Notes: generated from the sequence alone by a model not told the origin. DNA of 64,000 nt from Termitomyces sp. T153 (GCA_018296165.2 JACKQL020000137.1:47167-111166), one strand, 5' to 3'; counted from the stretch's first letter, positions 53,322 through 64,000 are shown. Made by a program: numbers and translations.

Positions 53322-55064
53322 TGTCATGACCCACTCTCTGAAACCCTGAACATTGTTCCCAACCCACTTGCTCCCCCAGAGTTTCCCCCAACATCCTGCC
53401 AAACTCCCCCAACTATTGTCCACTCTCTGTGCCCACTCAAGATAACTCCAACACTTCTCTGGCAAACTCTGATGGCCCCCCTGGCTAACTCTGATGCCTT
53501 CTCTGCAGCCATCAATGCTTCCCTTGATTCTCCTGAGCCTCTGGGACCTCCCCCACTGTTCCTGACTCTAGTGCACAGTCACCAACCTATCTCCCTAGTT
53601 CACCCAACCTACTCTAGAGCATTAGCAATGACTCTGGAACAGCCCACATTCTCAATTGATCCCATCAGAATATCACTACAGCCTGTCCCTTGATCACAAC
53701 CAATACCTGTTGACTCTGTGTAGCTCCATCAAGCCCTGCCACTACGCGGTTCAGTCATCCCATTTTCGCTGTCGATCGAAGTGAATAACGAAGGAGTCCT
53801 TGATGTACTTTCATCTCCGGAAGCACCTGTGTTGCGCTTGCGGCGCTGCGTAATGTGCGGTAATGGCATCTCGTCTCGATTCCAGACTGTGAAAAAAAGA
53901 GAAGCAATAGAATACTCAAGCTTAGCAACCTGGTGGCCATGTTTTCAAATCCCGAACACCAGGCGGTTGTCAGGGGAACTGCAACTACCTCCAGATATGA
54001 AGCCAACGACAACCATTGCGCAGTTTCGTATTCAGGTTCGTCGATGAATGTCTCGGAACGGCTTGTTAACATAGCTTTATGCTCTCTAGTACTCCGTCAT
54101 TCTCTTCCCATTTGATGTTGTCTCCTTTAGGTCGACGTCGGGAGAACCTTTAGCTATCATAGACATCGAGATAGCGTAATGTAGACCAGTTAAACAGACC
54201 CAGAAATATCCAAGACTCAGGATCATACTGTCACGGGGACAAAGATGCGCATTGAACGCCATGATACTGTCAGATCTCAGACTTCCAGTGTACTCTGCTA
54301 CCTTGAGTGATGATAGCAAAGTGCACGTGTCAGCAGCATTTCTTTCAACTATCCACACGCTATTGTGGGTGCTATTGTGTTGGAGTGCAACTTGCAAGTA
54401 ACCATCAGATGTATTACGTGTTCCTATTACGCACACCCACTGTCCCCCAGAGCTCTCCAGTAGTCAGTATATAAGTCATAAAGTAGCTCCTTGTACTCTA
54501 GTCTTGATGTTGCATTAACTAGTTACTTGTGTCTTGTGTTTCTTTTGTTTCCATCTCTATTTTTTAGTCTCGAATCTATTCCTCAGTTCTGTCTTGTCTT
54601 GTCTCTGTCTTGCCTTGACTGTCTCTGTTTCATTTGTTTCCCTAAATCTCTTTCCTCTCTGATGTCATTATAAACTCTGCACATGTGCTATAACCTTTAA
54701 ACATTTCTACAACAACTCCAGACCCTGCTCTTTGCTTAATTCCAGAATCCATCAATCTTGATTGATCCCCCATCAAACTCCAGCTCCACTCCCATCACTT
54801 GCAAAGCCTCCACATACCCCACAATCTATTTATGCACCCTTAAACTTGTTCCTGATGCCTGTCCAAGCACAACATTAATATACTGGGTCTTAAACTTCCT
54901 CGGACCACTCTGGACTTGCTCAGACTGCTTCCCTTGGTTTCTCCTTACAAGTCCCTATTGTTTGTGCCACTTCTGGAACACTAAGTTATAAGCACAGGAC
55001 ATCACATCCACTTAGTAAGGACTTGCCAGTGTAGCTAAGCCCCGATAGTTGGCAGAATCTGACA
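53322..55064 (+). repeat. 5' LTR of chromovirus copy 6 (family A), split by an insert
   Basis: It runs from TGTCATGACCCACTCTCTG to GCAGAATCTGACA. Without the insert at 53748-54427 it measures about 1,060 bp, like the solo LTRs. AGTCAGTATATAAGTCATAA (54461-54480) is the conserved promoter-like block. Confidence 0.9.
53748..54427 (-). other. CG-rich foreign insert inside the LTR (possible captured gene piece)
   Basis: About 680 bp absent from other family A LTRs lies between two TACGC pentamers (53743-53747 and 54428-54432). It is rich in CG and looks like gene-island DNA. Minus-strand frames of 116 codons (54436-54086) and 105 codons (54072-53755) occur. One continuous-looking tail in another frame, VWNRDEMPLPHITQRRKRNT followed by GASGDESTSRTPSLFTSID, preceded by TTTTTTTCACAG, looks like a last exon after a splice acceptor. 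No terminal inverted repeats are seen. I do not recognise the protein. Confidence 0.55.
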
Positions 55065-57780
55065 TAATATCAAGACTCCCCCTTACCCCATTCTTGATGT
55101 CTGTGTACAACTCTGCATACAACCCAGCTGGCTATCTAACCAATGTCTATGGTTGGCTGGTCTCTGAAAATCAATATGCTCCATTCTACCTACCTACAAA
55201 TCAGTACATTTCCTGCCATTGGACTCCTGACCCCAACTAGGCATTCTATGCTCTCTCCATTAGCCAGGGAATATCCCCAGGCTAGCACCATCCTCCAGCA
55301 TTCTCTGCCAATGGCAACTACTCCCACATGTACCCCAGAGGATTCTCTGCAGCATCCTCCAACCCTGCTTACCTCCCACCTACTCACTACTATGCATACT
55401 CAGTTTCCACTGCAGCCCCAGCCCCTCTGGAGCACTCAGATAATTATTCCACTCCTTGATTGCTATTTCCTGCTCAAACCCCTCCCTCCTCCAGACAGCA
55501 ATGGGTCAAAGCTTATGTCCAGCAGCACAACAAAGTCCTCTGCTATCCAGTAGCACAACAAAGTCCTCTGCTCCCTCTGCCTCTCTTCCATGGAGTTTGC
55601 AAGGTGTGCCTGCATCCTCTTTGTTAACCTAGGCTACTCTAACATCCCCATAACTCTGAAGGTTTGGGCAGATTGGCTCCTTGACTTCCACAAATGTCAC
55701 CTGCAGGGAAATCTCTCTGAAACCATACAAGGCACTCTGGGAATCGATGCCAACCTGCAAAATGAGCTCTACACCCTAGTCAAAGAAATTCACACCAGTC
55801 TGAATCCCTAACCATTCAAGAACCTTTGGGACCTCTCCTGCTCCTTCCATGTGCAGTGCAAGGAACCTGTCAGAACACAAAGTGAAGCCCCACCTCCCAT
55901 TCTCTACTAGCAGAAAGAGCTTAATATGGCATCCAACATCTTGAAAAGCCTTAACCCTGCAAGGGGGCTGTTCAATCAACCCATCCTGCTACCCACACCC
56001 TGGCTCTCTCTGCTTGCCCTTGGGCAAACTCTGTTCCCAGTGCCTTTTGTACATGGGACCAACCCACCATCTTAGAGCCCCACACCCAACAATTCCTCCT
56101 GTACATTAATAATGACAACCAAATCCTTTCCTACATTGACAAGCCTGGTAACCCTGCCAATGAGATTGCCCCATGCAATGGCCCCCTCTGAGACAGACCC
56201 CCTCACTTCAACCTCTGTGCCCCCTATGTCAATGCCCTTCCACCCCACCAGAATGTCCCAGTTCCTCCAAGGCAACCTATGGGCCCCGGGGCACCCCAAC
56301 CCCCTTCCCCATCAACTCCCCTTGTCCCCTGCCTGTTCTGATGCCCAACCCTCCTGTCAATACTAATTACTTTGGATCTCCCAACCCCAGAGGACCCCTT
56401 CCCCCTCAATGGACCCCAGAGCCTCCCCTGGGCAATGCAGGCCAACTCCCCTGCAATGGGCCTCTCAATGGCAGACCTTCTAGAGGATGGGGCCTGGCCA
56501 TGGACAACCTCCCTCCTCAGCATGAAAATGGGAACAATTACTACTACTACTACAATGCCAGACCCCTGCTTCAAATCTAAAACACCCAGGACAATACTTG
56601 TGATGCATTGACTTAGGAAGGAAAGCTTGACATTCAAAAGCCCAAACCATTTACTGGTCATGACCCTCAAAAGTGGAGAATCTTCCTAACACAGTGTCTA
56701 ACCATATTCCAGGCTAAGCCCATTACCTTGTAGCTTGAGAGCTCACAAGTAGCCTTTGCTGCATCATATTTGCAGGGTATCACCTTTGACCACTACACAG
56801 TGCTACTCCAGTTTAACTCCAACAACCCTGTGCTCTTCAATTGGCTCGCCTTCATCCAGGAGTTCTCTAGTAAGTTTAGCATCTTTGATACTATAGTGAA
56901 AGTGGAAGAGAATCTCTTTAACTTCTGAATGCATAATAATGAATGCTTGATGGTCTTCATCATATGATTTGAATAGGAGGCCTACAAAACAGGATAAAAT
57001 TACAACACCCTCCAATTTGCCCTCCATTGTGCCCTGCTTCAACAAATCAAGGTCATCTTCTGCCTCACACTCAAGTAAACTACATATGATGGCTACAAGG
57101 CACTTGTTACCCAGGTCAACTAATGTTACTGGGAGGACTAGAGCAAGAACATAGCACCACAGACTGCATGGAATACCTTCAGCAATACCAACTGGCAGGC
57201 TAGAGCAACCAACAGCAACTGACCCTCAATCCCCACCAACTCCACCAACTCTGCACCCATTTCCTTCTAGGCCAAGGACCTCCCAGCACCAATTGACCTC
57301 CAGGACAGTGCTCCCCTGCCTAACTCAATGCCACTAACCTCCATAAGACCCCAGAACCCCTGGATGCCCACTCCAATGACCTTGAAGATGCTCTGGACTC
57401 TGCTAACAACCAGAAAGCCCTATGCATGAACAAGATTCAGAATAGACCCTGGATTGATGTACTGGAGGAGACTCAGGAGAAATGACAGAAGGAGGGTGTA
57501 TGCATTCTATGTGGTGAGCAGAAACATTTTATTAGTGGTTGTCCTAAATGCCAAGTGATGGGATATGCTGTATGGACCATCAACAGAGAAGACTGCAACT
57601 ACCAGTTTACAGAACAAGTCAGCAGTTTAGGTTTCAAAGATGCACTAGGCTGTGGACTAGACCCTGATGTCTTCTCTGCTCTGGCCACACTCCTCTACAC
57701 AACAGTACTCACCCCAGACAACCTCCTAGCACACATCCCTTCCCACTTCTCCAGCAGCCTCCTCCTCTGAACCATCCTTC
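55065..57780 (+). pseudogene. Chromovirus gag
   Basis: Broken frames cover a Pro/Tyr/Ser-rich N-terminus (55.14-55.55 kb), a coiled-coil-like stretch (55590-55811), a Pro/Asn-rich middle (56112-56580) and, after 56630, the capsid-like core PKPFTGHDPQKWRIFL, normally followed by PITL and FDTIVKVEENLF. The nucleocapsid knuckle is intact: CILCGEQKHFISGC (57501-57542). Many TGA/TAG codons interrupt it. The last part, KDALGCGLDPDVFSALATLL, matches the isolated remnant at 8.1-8.9 kb. Confidence 0.8.
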
Positions 57781-58690
57781 CCTTCTCTGACAACTCCATC
57801 CCCACACTGGTCAACAGCGGTGCCATGGATAACTTTGTTGACAAATTCCTAGCAGTGCTCGCTCCTCAATGCCTCTAACATCTCCTCACTCTGATCCTCC
57901 TCAAACTCTTTGACAGCAACCCCATCTCCACCAGTAATATCACACACTGCATGGAAATGACCATGACTTTTGCCAATGAACAATAACAAGAACTCCAATT
58001 ACTTGTCACAAAACTACACTTCTCTGCTTCTGTCATTCTAGGCTTTTCATGGCTCCACTCCACTAATCCCTGCATTGACTGGCCCAGCCTCACTCTTTGC
58101 CTTGACCAAGACAACCTGACCAACTCCAGACTAATACCCTTTGATGTCTCACCCCCCTCCAAAAACTCCAAGAGTACAAATGACCAACCCTGGACCCTCT
58201 TACAGCTCCACTCAAAGTCCATGCGGTTGTTTGTTATCAATGTCCAACTCAACAGCTCACCCATGGCCCTCCCCACCCTCATTGACAGTGGCACCTCTAG
58301 CACCTTCATCAGCAGTCAACTTGACTTCTGACACAATAACCTCGACAAACTCCTTGAGCTCCAACTCTTTGATGGAAGCCCCACTATGACAGGAATCACT
58401 CAATACTATGACAACACCCTCACTCTTAACAATAACCTAAGGTTCCAGGCTTGGGTTCTCATCACCCAGCTCTTCCCGTCAACTCTGATCATGCTCAAAC
58501 TTCCATGGCTTCAAAACATCAACCCTGACATTGATTGGAAGGACCTTACCATGCAATTCTCTGGCCCTAAAGCAAGTCTAGCAGCTGCTATCCCTCTTTG
58601 CCTCCAATCCACCTCAGACTTTGACATTCCTGACCCTGATGCCAGCACCTCCAGAGCAACCCAACACCCTTCAATTCTCAATGGCAACTA
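57781..58690 (+). pseudogene. Two tandem retropepsin-like domains
   Basis: The first domain reads TLVNSGAMDNFVDKFLA (NSG at 57813-57821, normally DSG), then KLFDSNPISTSNIT and VILGFSWLHSTNPCIDW. The second reads PTLIDSGTSSTFISSQLDF with DSG intact (58284-58292), then LQLFDGSPTMTGITQ and LKLPWLQNINPDIDW. The active sites are 471 nt apart in the same frame, so the domains were encoded in one polyprotein. The repeated FD-[SG]-x-P, WL-x-x-x-NP-x-IDW pattern shows that they are homologous. A retroelement protease normally acts as a dimer of one domain. Stops (e.g. TAA after PQCL) make it non-functional now. Confidence 0.8.
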
Positions 58691-58899
58691 AGAAAGTGAA
58701 GAAAATGCACTCCCATATTGGTCACTCTTGAGCAGATCACAATGGCTGCCCTCCAACATACTCTGGAATCAATACAAAGGTCTGCAGTACTCTGACCAAT
58801 GATGCTCAACCTCTCCAAACAACCCTGCCACCACTCTAGACTCAGCCAGTACCGCCTCATCACCCACCTCTGTTGACCCCAGAGACCTTGACATCAAAA

Positions 58900-59660
58900 T
58901 CATTGGCACCATCCCCTTCATATGCATTTTGCAAGACAGCACCCCTGCCTTCCAGCTGCAGATCATGCCTGCCTTACCTGAGGAGTACCTCCATGCAGAA
59001 ACTACCCTGCCAGAATGTAAAACAGAGGAGCAGATCCTATACAAAGTAGTTCCTCCAGAATATCATGAATTTGCTGATATGTTCTTTGAAGGGAGTGCAA
59101 AAGAGCTTCCTCTACATTGCTCCTATGCAATATTAAAAAGGCACCTCACTCCTATCTGGCAAGATCTACAACATGTCCAAGACCATACTCCAGGCTCTGA
59201 AGGATTGACTACCTTGATGACATGCTCAGCAAAGGTTTCATATGTCCATCAATCTCCACTACCAGCACTCTGGTCCTGTTTGCTAAGAAGAAGGACAGGT
59301 CACTCTGACTCTGTGTAGATTACCAGGGACTCAACAAAGTCACCAAAAAGAACCAGTATCCTCTTTACCTAATTGAAGACCTTCTTGACTGCCTCCACAG
59401 TGCCAAGATTTACACAAAAATAGACCTCTGCTCTGGCTACAACAATGTCTGGATTGCTCCTGGACATGAATGGAAGACCACCTTTTGCACCTGCTATGGC
59501 CTCTTTGAGTATCTAGTAATGCCCTTTGTAATTGTATACCTGGACAACATCTTGATCTACTCAAATTCACTGGAGGAGCATCCAGAGCACATCCACTACA
59601 TCCTAGAATGACTCCAAGAATACCACCTTCACACCAAACCCAAAAAATGCTCCTTCCATA
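58900..59660 (+). pseudogene. Chromovirus reverse transcriptase with internal deletion
   Basis: EEQILYKVVPPEYHEFADMF leads into the domain. Then come PALWSCLLRRR and, in another frame, [36 protein letters not shown] with the first catalytic Asp, and [16 protein letters not shown]. This is followed directly by [20 protein letters not shown]. About 30 residues usually lie between VMPF and VVYLDD, so some 90 bp were deleted near 59,527. The catalytic pair reads YLDN. Confidence 0.85.
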
Positions 59661-59849
59661 CAATGGAGGTTGAATACCTCAGAGTTATTGTCACTCCTGA
59701 TGGCATATGCATGGACCCCGCCAAGGTTGAAGCCATTCTCAACTAGCCCCCACTGTGGAACATCAAGGAGGTACAGTTGTTTCTGGGGTTTGCTAACTTT
59801 TATTGCCAATTCATTGACAACTACTCTGGGATCACCAAACTCCTCAACC

Positions 59850-60370
59850 AACTCATATGAAAAGACACTCCTTGGGATTGGGATAGCAAGTGCCAAAGCA
59901 TATTCCTCCTCCTCAAAAAAGCCTTCACTTCTGCTCCAATCCTCTGCTACTTTGACCCCTCCCTGCCAATCATACTCAAATGTGATGCCTCTGACTACAC
60001 CATTGCTGGAATACTCTCCCAGTCAGACTTTAAAAGCAAGGACCTCTGCCCCATCACCTTCTACACCCATTCAATGATCCCTGCAGAGCTCAACTATGAT
60101 ATCTATGACAAAGAACTCCTCACAATTGTCAAAGCTTTCTGTCAGTGGTAGGCCTACCTCAAAGGATCTCTGCACTACATTCAAGTCTACTCTGACCATA
60201 ATAATTTGCAGTACTTTATGACCATGAAACAGCTCAGCTGCTGCCAAGCTCAATGGTCCAAAACCCTCTCAGAGTATGACTTCACCATCCATTACCACTC
60301 CAGATGACTCAGCACAAAGCCCAATGCACTCACTCAGAGGTCTGACATGTATCTGAAGAAGTCATTTGAA
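59850..60370 (+). pseudogene. Chromovirus RNase H
   Basis: PILCYFDPSLPIILKCDASD carries the first catalytic Asp; DYTIAGILSQSD, PITFYTHSMIPAELNYDIYD with the Glu, and YSDHNNLQYFMTMKQLS with the next Asp follow, then FTIHYHSR. These are standard Ty3/gypsy RNase H blocks. A TAG after CQW and a TGA after HSR interrupt it. Confidence 0.82.
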
Positions 60371-60599
60371 GCTAAGCAGAATGCATTCAACTATTGAGTG
60401 GTAATCCCCCCTAAGCATCTGCATGCCATACTGATTTTAAATGAAGAAGGAATCCTCCACCAAATCAGAAACTCATCCCCAGACTCCTTCTTTACCCAGC
60501 ACAACTCCCACAACAACTCTGCCAATAAGTCAAATGTTGAGAACCCCTTTATGCTGTCTCCAGACCACTGCCTCCTACTCTGGAGTGGACAAATCTATG

Positions 60600-61370
60600 C
60601 TTCAGACCACAAGTCCATTTGCCTAGACATACTCTAGCAACACCATGACCACAAACTCCACAGGCACCCAGGAATTTGTAAGACCCTTCAGCTCATCTTC
60701 CAGACTCACTTTTGGCCAAGAATGAAGAAGGATGTTATATGATATGTAAGGGCCTGCAAACCTTGTCCCTGAGCCAAGGTACCCTGCCACCACTCCCACA
60801 GACTGCTGAAACCCCTCCCCATTAGTCAGCACCCCTGGTCCTCAATCTCAATGGACCACATTGTTGAACTCCCCAACTCTGAAGGTTTCACTGCCATTTT
60901 CATCATTGTCTGCTGCCTCACTAAGCAAGCCCTTTTCATCCCCTGCTATACCACCAACAATGCTCTGGAGTTTGCCAAACTGTTCCTCAAACATGTATTC
61001 TCCAAGCATGGACTCCCAGATGACATCATTTCTGACTGCAGGCCTCTATTTGTCTCCCATTTCTGAAAATCACTCTGCAAGGCACTCAAAATAAAGACCA
61101 ATCTCTCAACTGCCTACCATCCAGAGATTGACAGCCAGACAGAATGAGTAAACCAGATGTTGGAACAGTATCTCCACTTCTACATTAATTATTTACAGAA
61201 CAACTGGCACACAGAACTCCTCCTCGCCAAGTTTACCTACAACAATATGCCTCACTCCACCACCAGTATTTCCCCCTTCTACGCCAACAAAGGCTACAAC
61301 CCCCAACTCATGCTATTCCTCAAAAATATTCCCTTCTACATTGCCCATGAGGTTGCTGAAGACCTCTAAT
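60600..61370 (+). pseudogene. Chromovirus integrase
   Basis: The zinc site is HPGICKTLQLIFQTHFWPRM followed by CKPCP. The core has SISMDHIVELPNSEGFTAI (first Asp), SKHGLPDDIISDCRPLFVS (second Asp) and AYHPEIDSQTE (Glu). Then LAKFTYNNMPHSTTSISPFY and YNPQLMLF end the domain. Stops follow FVSHF and QTE. It inserts the cDNA into the host genome in active elements. Confidence 0.86.
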
Positions 61371-61380
61371 CCCTCCAACA

Positions 61381-61560
61381 AGGTTGACTAGATTCTTGAC
61401 TCCTGCTTGGTCCACAGTTGGCCTTAATACTTAGTCCACTAGAAGGGCTATGAGCCTGAAATTGACACTTGGGAACCCTGAAAAAACCTCAATGGAGCCC
61501 TTGATAAACTCTGGGACTTCCATTGATGCCACCCCACCAAGCCCTGGGACCCCTGGAACT
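61381..61560 (+). pseudogene. Chromodomain at the end of integrase
   Basis: The degenerate frame reads ILDSCLVHSWP-stop-YLVH-stop-KGYEPEIDTWEP, then NLNGALDKLWDFH and HPTKP. W-K-G-Y and TWEP are the hallmarks of chromodomains. The aromatic positions YLV and TWE remain, while Trp of the WKGY box is a stop. In chromoviruses this domain directs insertion to chromatin marked by H3K9 methylation. Confidence 0.8.
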
Positions 61561-61599
61561 AGTCAATACAGATGGCATTAGTGGGCATAACTCCCACCT

Positions 61600-63600
61600 C
61601 TGGATTCATCAAGAATTCAACTCCCACAAGTAACTCTCTACATGCTTTATTTACTCCCCCTCACTTAACACTAAAAAGAGTTCAATCATCCAAATGGGAT
61701 GTCTGGAAAGGGCTGTATATACAATATTACACAATATTACAAAGTTTGAGCAGGCACGGAGCACAAGAAAACAAGTCCAAGAAAACCCCTACTCCTCCTC
61801 CTTTGGTTTGACTCCCATTATCCTCCCCATCATGTCTACCTCCAGTTGGGCTACCACTATTGCCAGGACCTCCAGATGTCCTGGAAGGGGCTCCCCTATG
61901 TCCATCACCACTTCCCACCATGCCTCAGGATCTGCCATTGTCCTCTGTTGATGCTCTGCTGGCAAATGCCCTATCTGTGCAACCTCCTGCCCCAGCTCTG
62001 GTGGAAGGTCCTTAGGCATCCTTGCCAGCCTGTCATGAATAGACCCCAGCACCACTGATGCCCTGTTAAGGAGGATGTGGTGCTCCCTAGCCCAGTCTGC
62101 TGGAGCAGAGTCAGCCTAGCAAAAAGAAAAAACAAGAAGACACTCATAAAGCACTCCTTGCCATCCTGAGGCTACCTTGTTAGTGAGCCACTCCTCCTGC
62201 CTCCTCACTGCCTCCACTATAGCCCAGGGCACCTCTACATGGGACGCCCCCTCCCCTCCTTGCATGCTCAACCCCTCCAACTACTATGCTGCCATCTCTG
62301 CCTATGCCTCCAACTGCCCCATCTGCACCTATACCTCCTGAAGTTGGGACAGCTGCTCTGTGGCCATCCCCATAGCTATGTCCCTGTCCCTCTATGCCTT
62401 GTCCCACTCCCTCTGCATTGCATCCCAATCCTTCCTGACCCATTGGACCTCCTCCTCATGGATTGCCAGCAGCTGCTCCAACCTCTCAACCTAACAATGC
62501 AAGAGGGCCTTGGCAGCCAACTGCAACATTTCCATGGATTGTTCAATGGGGGCCCCAGAGCCCAGAAAATACACTTGGGGGCCTGGGGGCTCCACCATTG
62601 CCTGCTTGCTCTGTGCTCACTTGCTTGGCCCCACTTCTAGCAATGGAGATGCCCTCTGCTTTCTCTTGTCATATGTCAAAGAGGCCCCCTCCCTGTGCCC
62701 ACCCCACAGGGGCCCAACCTTCATCATGAACTGCCCCACACTACCCCTGCCCTTTACTCCAGAGCCCTGCCCCAACACTCTGCCCCTCCACCCTTTCTCC
62801 AGCTATGCTGCAACCCAGTCTCAATCCCATCCTTGCTCTACCACAACACAAGCAGCATGCCAACTCAAAGTGATGGAGCACTTCTCATGCTGCAAATGAT
62901 ACAGGAGGCACACCAACATGTCCTGCTGCAACCCTAGTACAGGCTCCTTGAACTCACACCATTCCTTCTGCCAAGTGCAGAGCATGCACTGTAGGAGTAG
63001 GTTAGCTTAGAAAGAGTAAGACCATACTAATCACTCACCAGGGCCACTGCCTGGCACCACTCAAGAGTCAGAGGACCCCTCACCCACCCCATGGTCTCTG
63101 CAAACTGCTCCAGCATCACATCCACTTGCACAATCCTTGAAATTGCAGAAATGGATCAGACCATCCCCAGACCAAGGACAGGCTAGAAACACAAGGGGGG
63201 GGGGGGGGCACCCCCAACACCAACTGCACTGGGGCCCTACCCAATAACAACCCCAATGGACCTGCCACTGCTATGGACAACTCTGTCAAAATCTAGTCAG
63301 CCCCAGAATGCAAGAAATAGAACTGTGCTCACAACTGCAATACATGGCTTGGACCTGCTGAACATGGAGGAGGCTGGGGATGCAGATAGCAATATGGACA
63401 TGGCTAGGGAGTAAGCAGAGGAAGACATGACAAAGAGTTTGGGAACTCTAGAGTATGTCTGACCCTTTTAATGACCTGGGAAGAACCCCTTGATGAATGG
63501 TAGCCATGCTTTGACTTTAATCCCCACACCCCCACTGCTTGCTGCAGTTTGATTAATATTACTTGACTTTGATTCCCACATCCCACCAATTTCTGACCTG
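61600..63600 (-). pseudogene. Antisense reading frame of chromovirus copy 6
   Basis: The minus strand has, in order, TWQKEWCEFKEP and a Cys group (63000-62870), a basic YDKRKQRASPLLEVGPSK (about 62690-62635), PPGPQVYFLGSGAP (about 62590), a coiled-coil with EEEVQWVRKDWDAMQREWDK (about 62460-62400), VRRQEEWLTNKVAS (about 62210-62165) and the open C-terminal frame 62055-61789 with DRLARMPKDLPPELGQEVAQ, WWEVVMDIGEPLPGHLEVLA and VVAQLEVDMMG. Every landmark recurs in the same order in chromovirus copy 5 (42.4-44.2 and 52.96-53.0 kb), also antisense to pol. Its function is unknown. It could be an accessory protein gene of the element or a captured host gene. Confidence 0.62.
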
Positions 63601-63628
63601 TGCTCCATGTCTCAAGGGTCTCAATACT

Positions 63629-63641
63629 AAAGGAGGGGTGA
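63629..63641 (+). other. Polypurine tract of chromovirus copy 6
   Basis: AAAGGAGGGGTGA lies directly before the 3' LTR start TGTCATGACC. It primes plus-strand DNA synthesis in LTR retroelements. The reverse complement of this block borders the LTR at 42383. Confidence 0.85.
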
Positions 63642-64000
63642 TGTCATGACCCACTCTTTGGAACCCCAAACATTGTTCCCAACCTGCTTGCTCCCCCAGA
63701 GTTCTCTTCAATGCCCTGCCAAACTCTCCCAACCATTGTCCACCCTCTGCACCCACTCTAAGTAACTCCAACACTTCTCCAGCAAACCCTGATGGCCCCC
63801 TTGGCTAACTCCAATGCCTTCTCTGCAGCCATCACCACTTTCCTTGATTCTCCTGAGCCCCTAGGACCTCCTCCACTGTTTCTGACTCCAGCACACAGTC
63901 ACCAACCTATCTCCCCAGTTTACCCAACCTACTCTGGAGCATCACAATGACTCTGGAACAGCCCACATCCTCAATTGATCCCATCAGAATATCACCACTG
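63642..64000 (+). repeat. 3' LTR of chromovirus copy 6, cut by the window end
   Basis: It starts TGTCATGACCCACTCTTTG and follows the 5' LTR (53322 on) with scattered differences over the 359 bases visible. It lacks the 0.68-kb insert up to this point, but the insertion site lies beyond the window. Confidence 0.9.

Larger units (their letters stand above)
53322..64000 (+). mobile_element. Chromovirus copy 6 (Ty3/gypsy with chromodomain), runs off the right edge
   Basis: Order on the plus strand: 5' LTR (53322-55064, with an insert), gag (55.07-57.75 kb), two retropepsin-like domains (57.8-58.6 kb), reverse transcriptase (58.9-59.65 kb), RNase H (59.85-60.36 kb), integrase (60.6-61.37 kb), chromodomain (61.38-61.56 kb), an antisense frame (63.6-61.6 kb), polypurine tract (63629-63641) and the start of the 3' LTR (63642 on). 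Nonsense codons and frameshifts are scattered throughout and CG is rare. The left flank GTTCC (53317-53321) predicts the target duplication to look for past the right end. Confidence 0.9.

Noticed and set aside
63196..63208. Poly-G run as a functional G-quadruplex signal
   Set aside because: Homopolymer runs occur in several decayed copies (10.83, 24.76 kb) at unrelated places and may partly be sequencing noise.

Overview
The window looks like nuclear DNA of a filamentous basidiomycete, probably an Agaricomycete with a transposon-rich genome. The genes have several short introns of about 48-80 nt. The gene families (UstYa/DUF3328-like oxidases, S33 peptidases, seven-helix membrane proteins) and the retroelements (Ty3/gypsy chromovirus, Copia, a Tad-like LINE, Tc1/mariner) are typical of that group. 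Species cannot be told from the sequence. I saw no rRNA, tRNA or CRISPR array. LAYOUT. 1-25.86 kb is nested, decayed transposon sequence with very few CG dinucleotides: two copies of one LINE on the minus strand (1-7.0 and about 12.1-19.3 kb), Ty3/gypsy remnants, a Tc1/mariner element (21.45-22.97 kb), and solo LTRs of four families (A, B, C, D), seven of which keep recognisable 5-bp target-site duplications. 25.9-39.1 kb is a CG-rich gene island with nine credible genes: two paralogous seven-helix membrane proteins, four UstYa-like proteins, one proline-iminopeptidase-type hydrolase, one tiny secreted peptide and one small single-helix His-rich membrane protein. A small terminal-inverted-repeat element (37.17-37.84 kb) also lies there. 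39.18-64 kb is nested transposon sequence again. A Copia element is cut at 41.23 kb by a minus-strand chromovirus. That chromovirus is itself interrupted by an 8.76-kb Ty3/gypsy element with nearly identical LTRs (44.20-52.96 kb) and by a second chromovirus of the same family in plus orientation (53.32 kb to beyond the right edge). HOW IT FITS TOGETHER. Four UstYa-like genes, a peptidase and a candidate secreted precursor with a Lys-Arg site resemble the parts list of fungal ribosomal-peptide (dikaritin-type) loci. This is an inference: no product is known and the precursor is weakly supported. On the transposon side, both chromovirus copies carry, between the chromodomain and the 3' LTR, a homologous reading frame on the strand opposite to pol. 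The better-preserved copy also has two retropepsin-like domains in tandem. CG content separates the zones sharply: the gene island, the first half of the Copia gag, one solo LTR (723-1874) and a 0.68-kb insert in an LTR (53.75-54.43 kb) are CG-rich, and the rest is CG-poor with stop codons often of the TGA/TAG/TAA kind expected from C-to-T decay. All exon borders were read by eye from splice signals and reading frame and lack transcript support.
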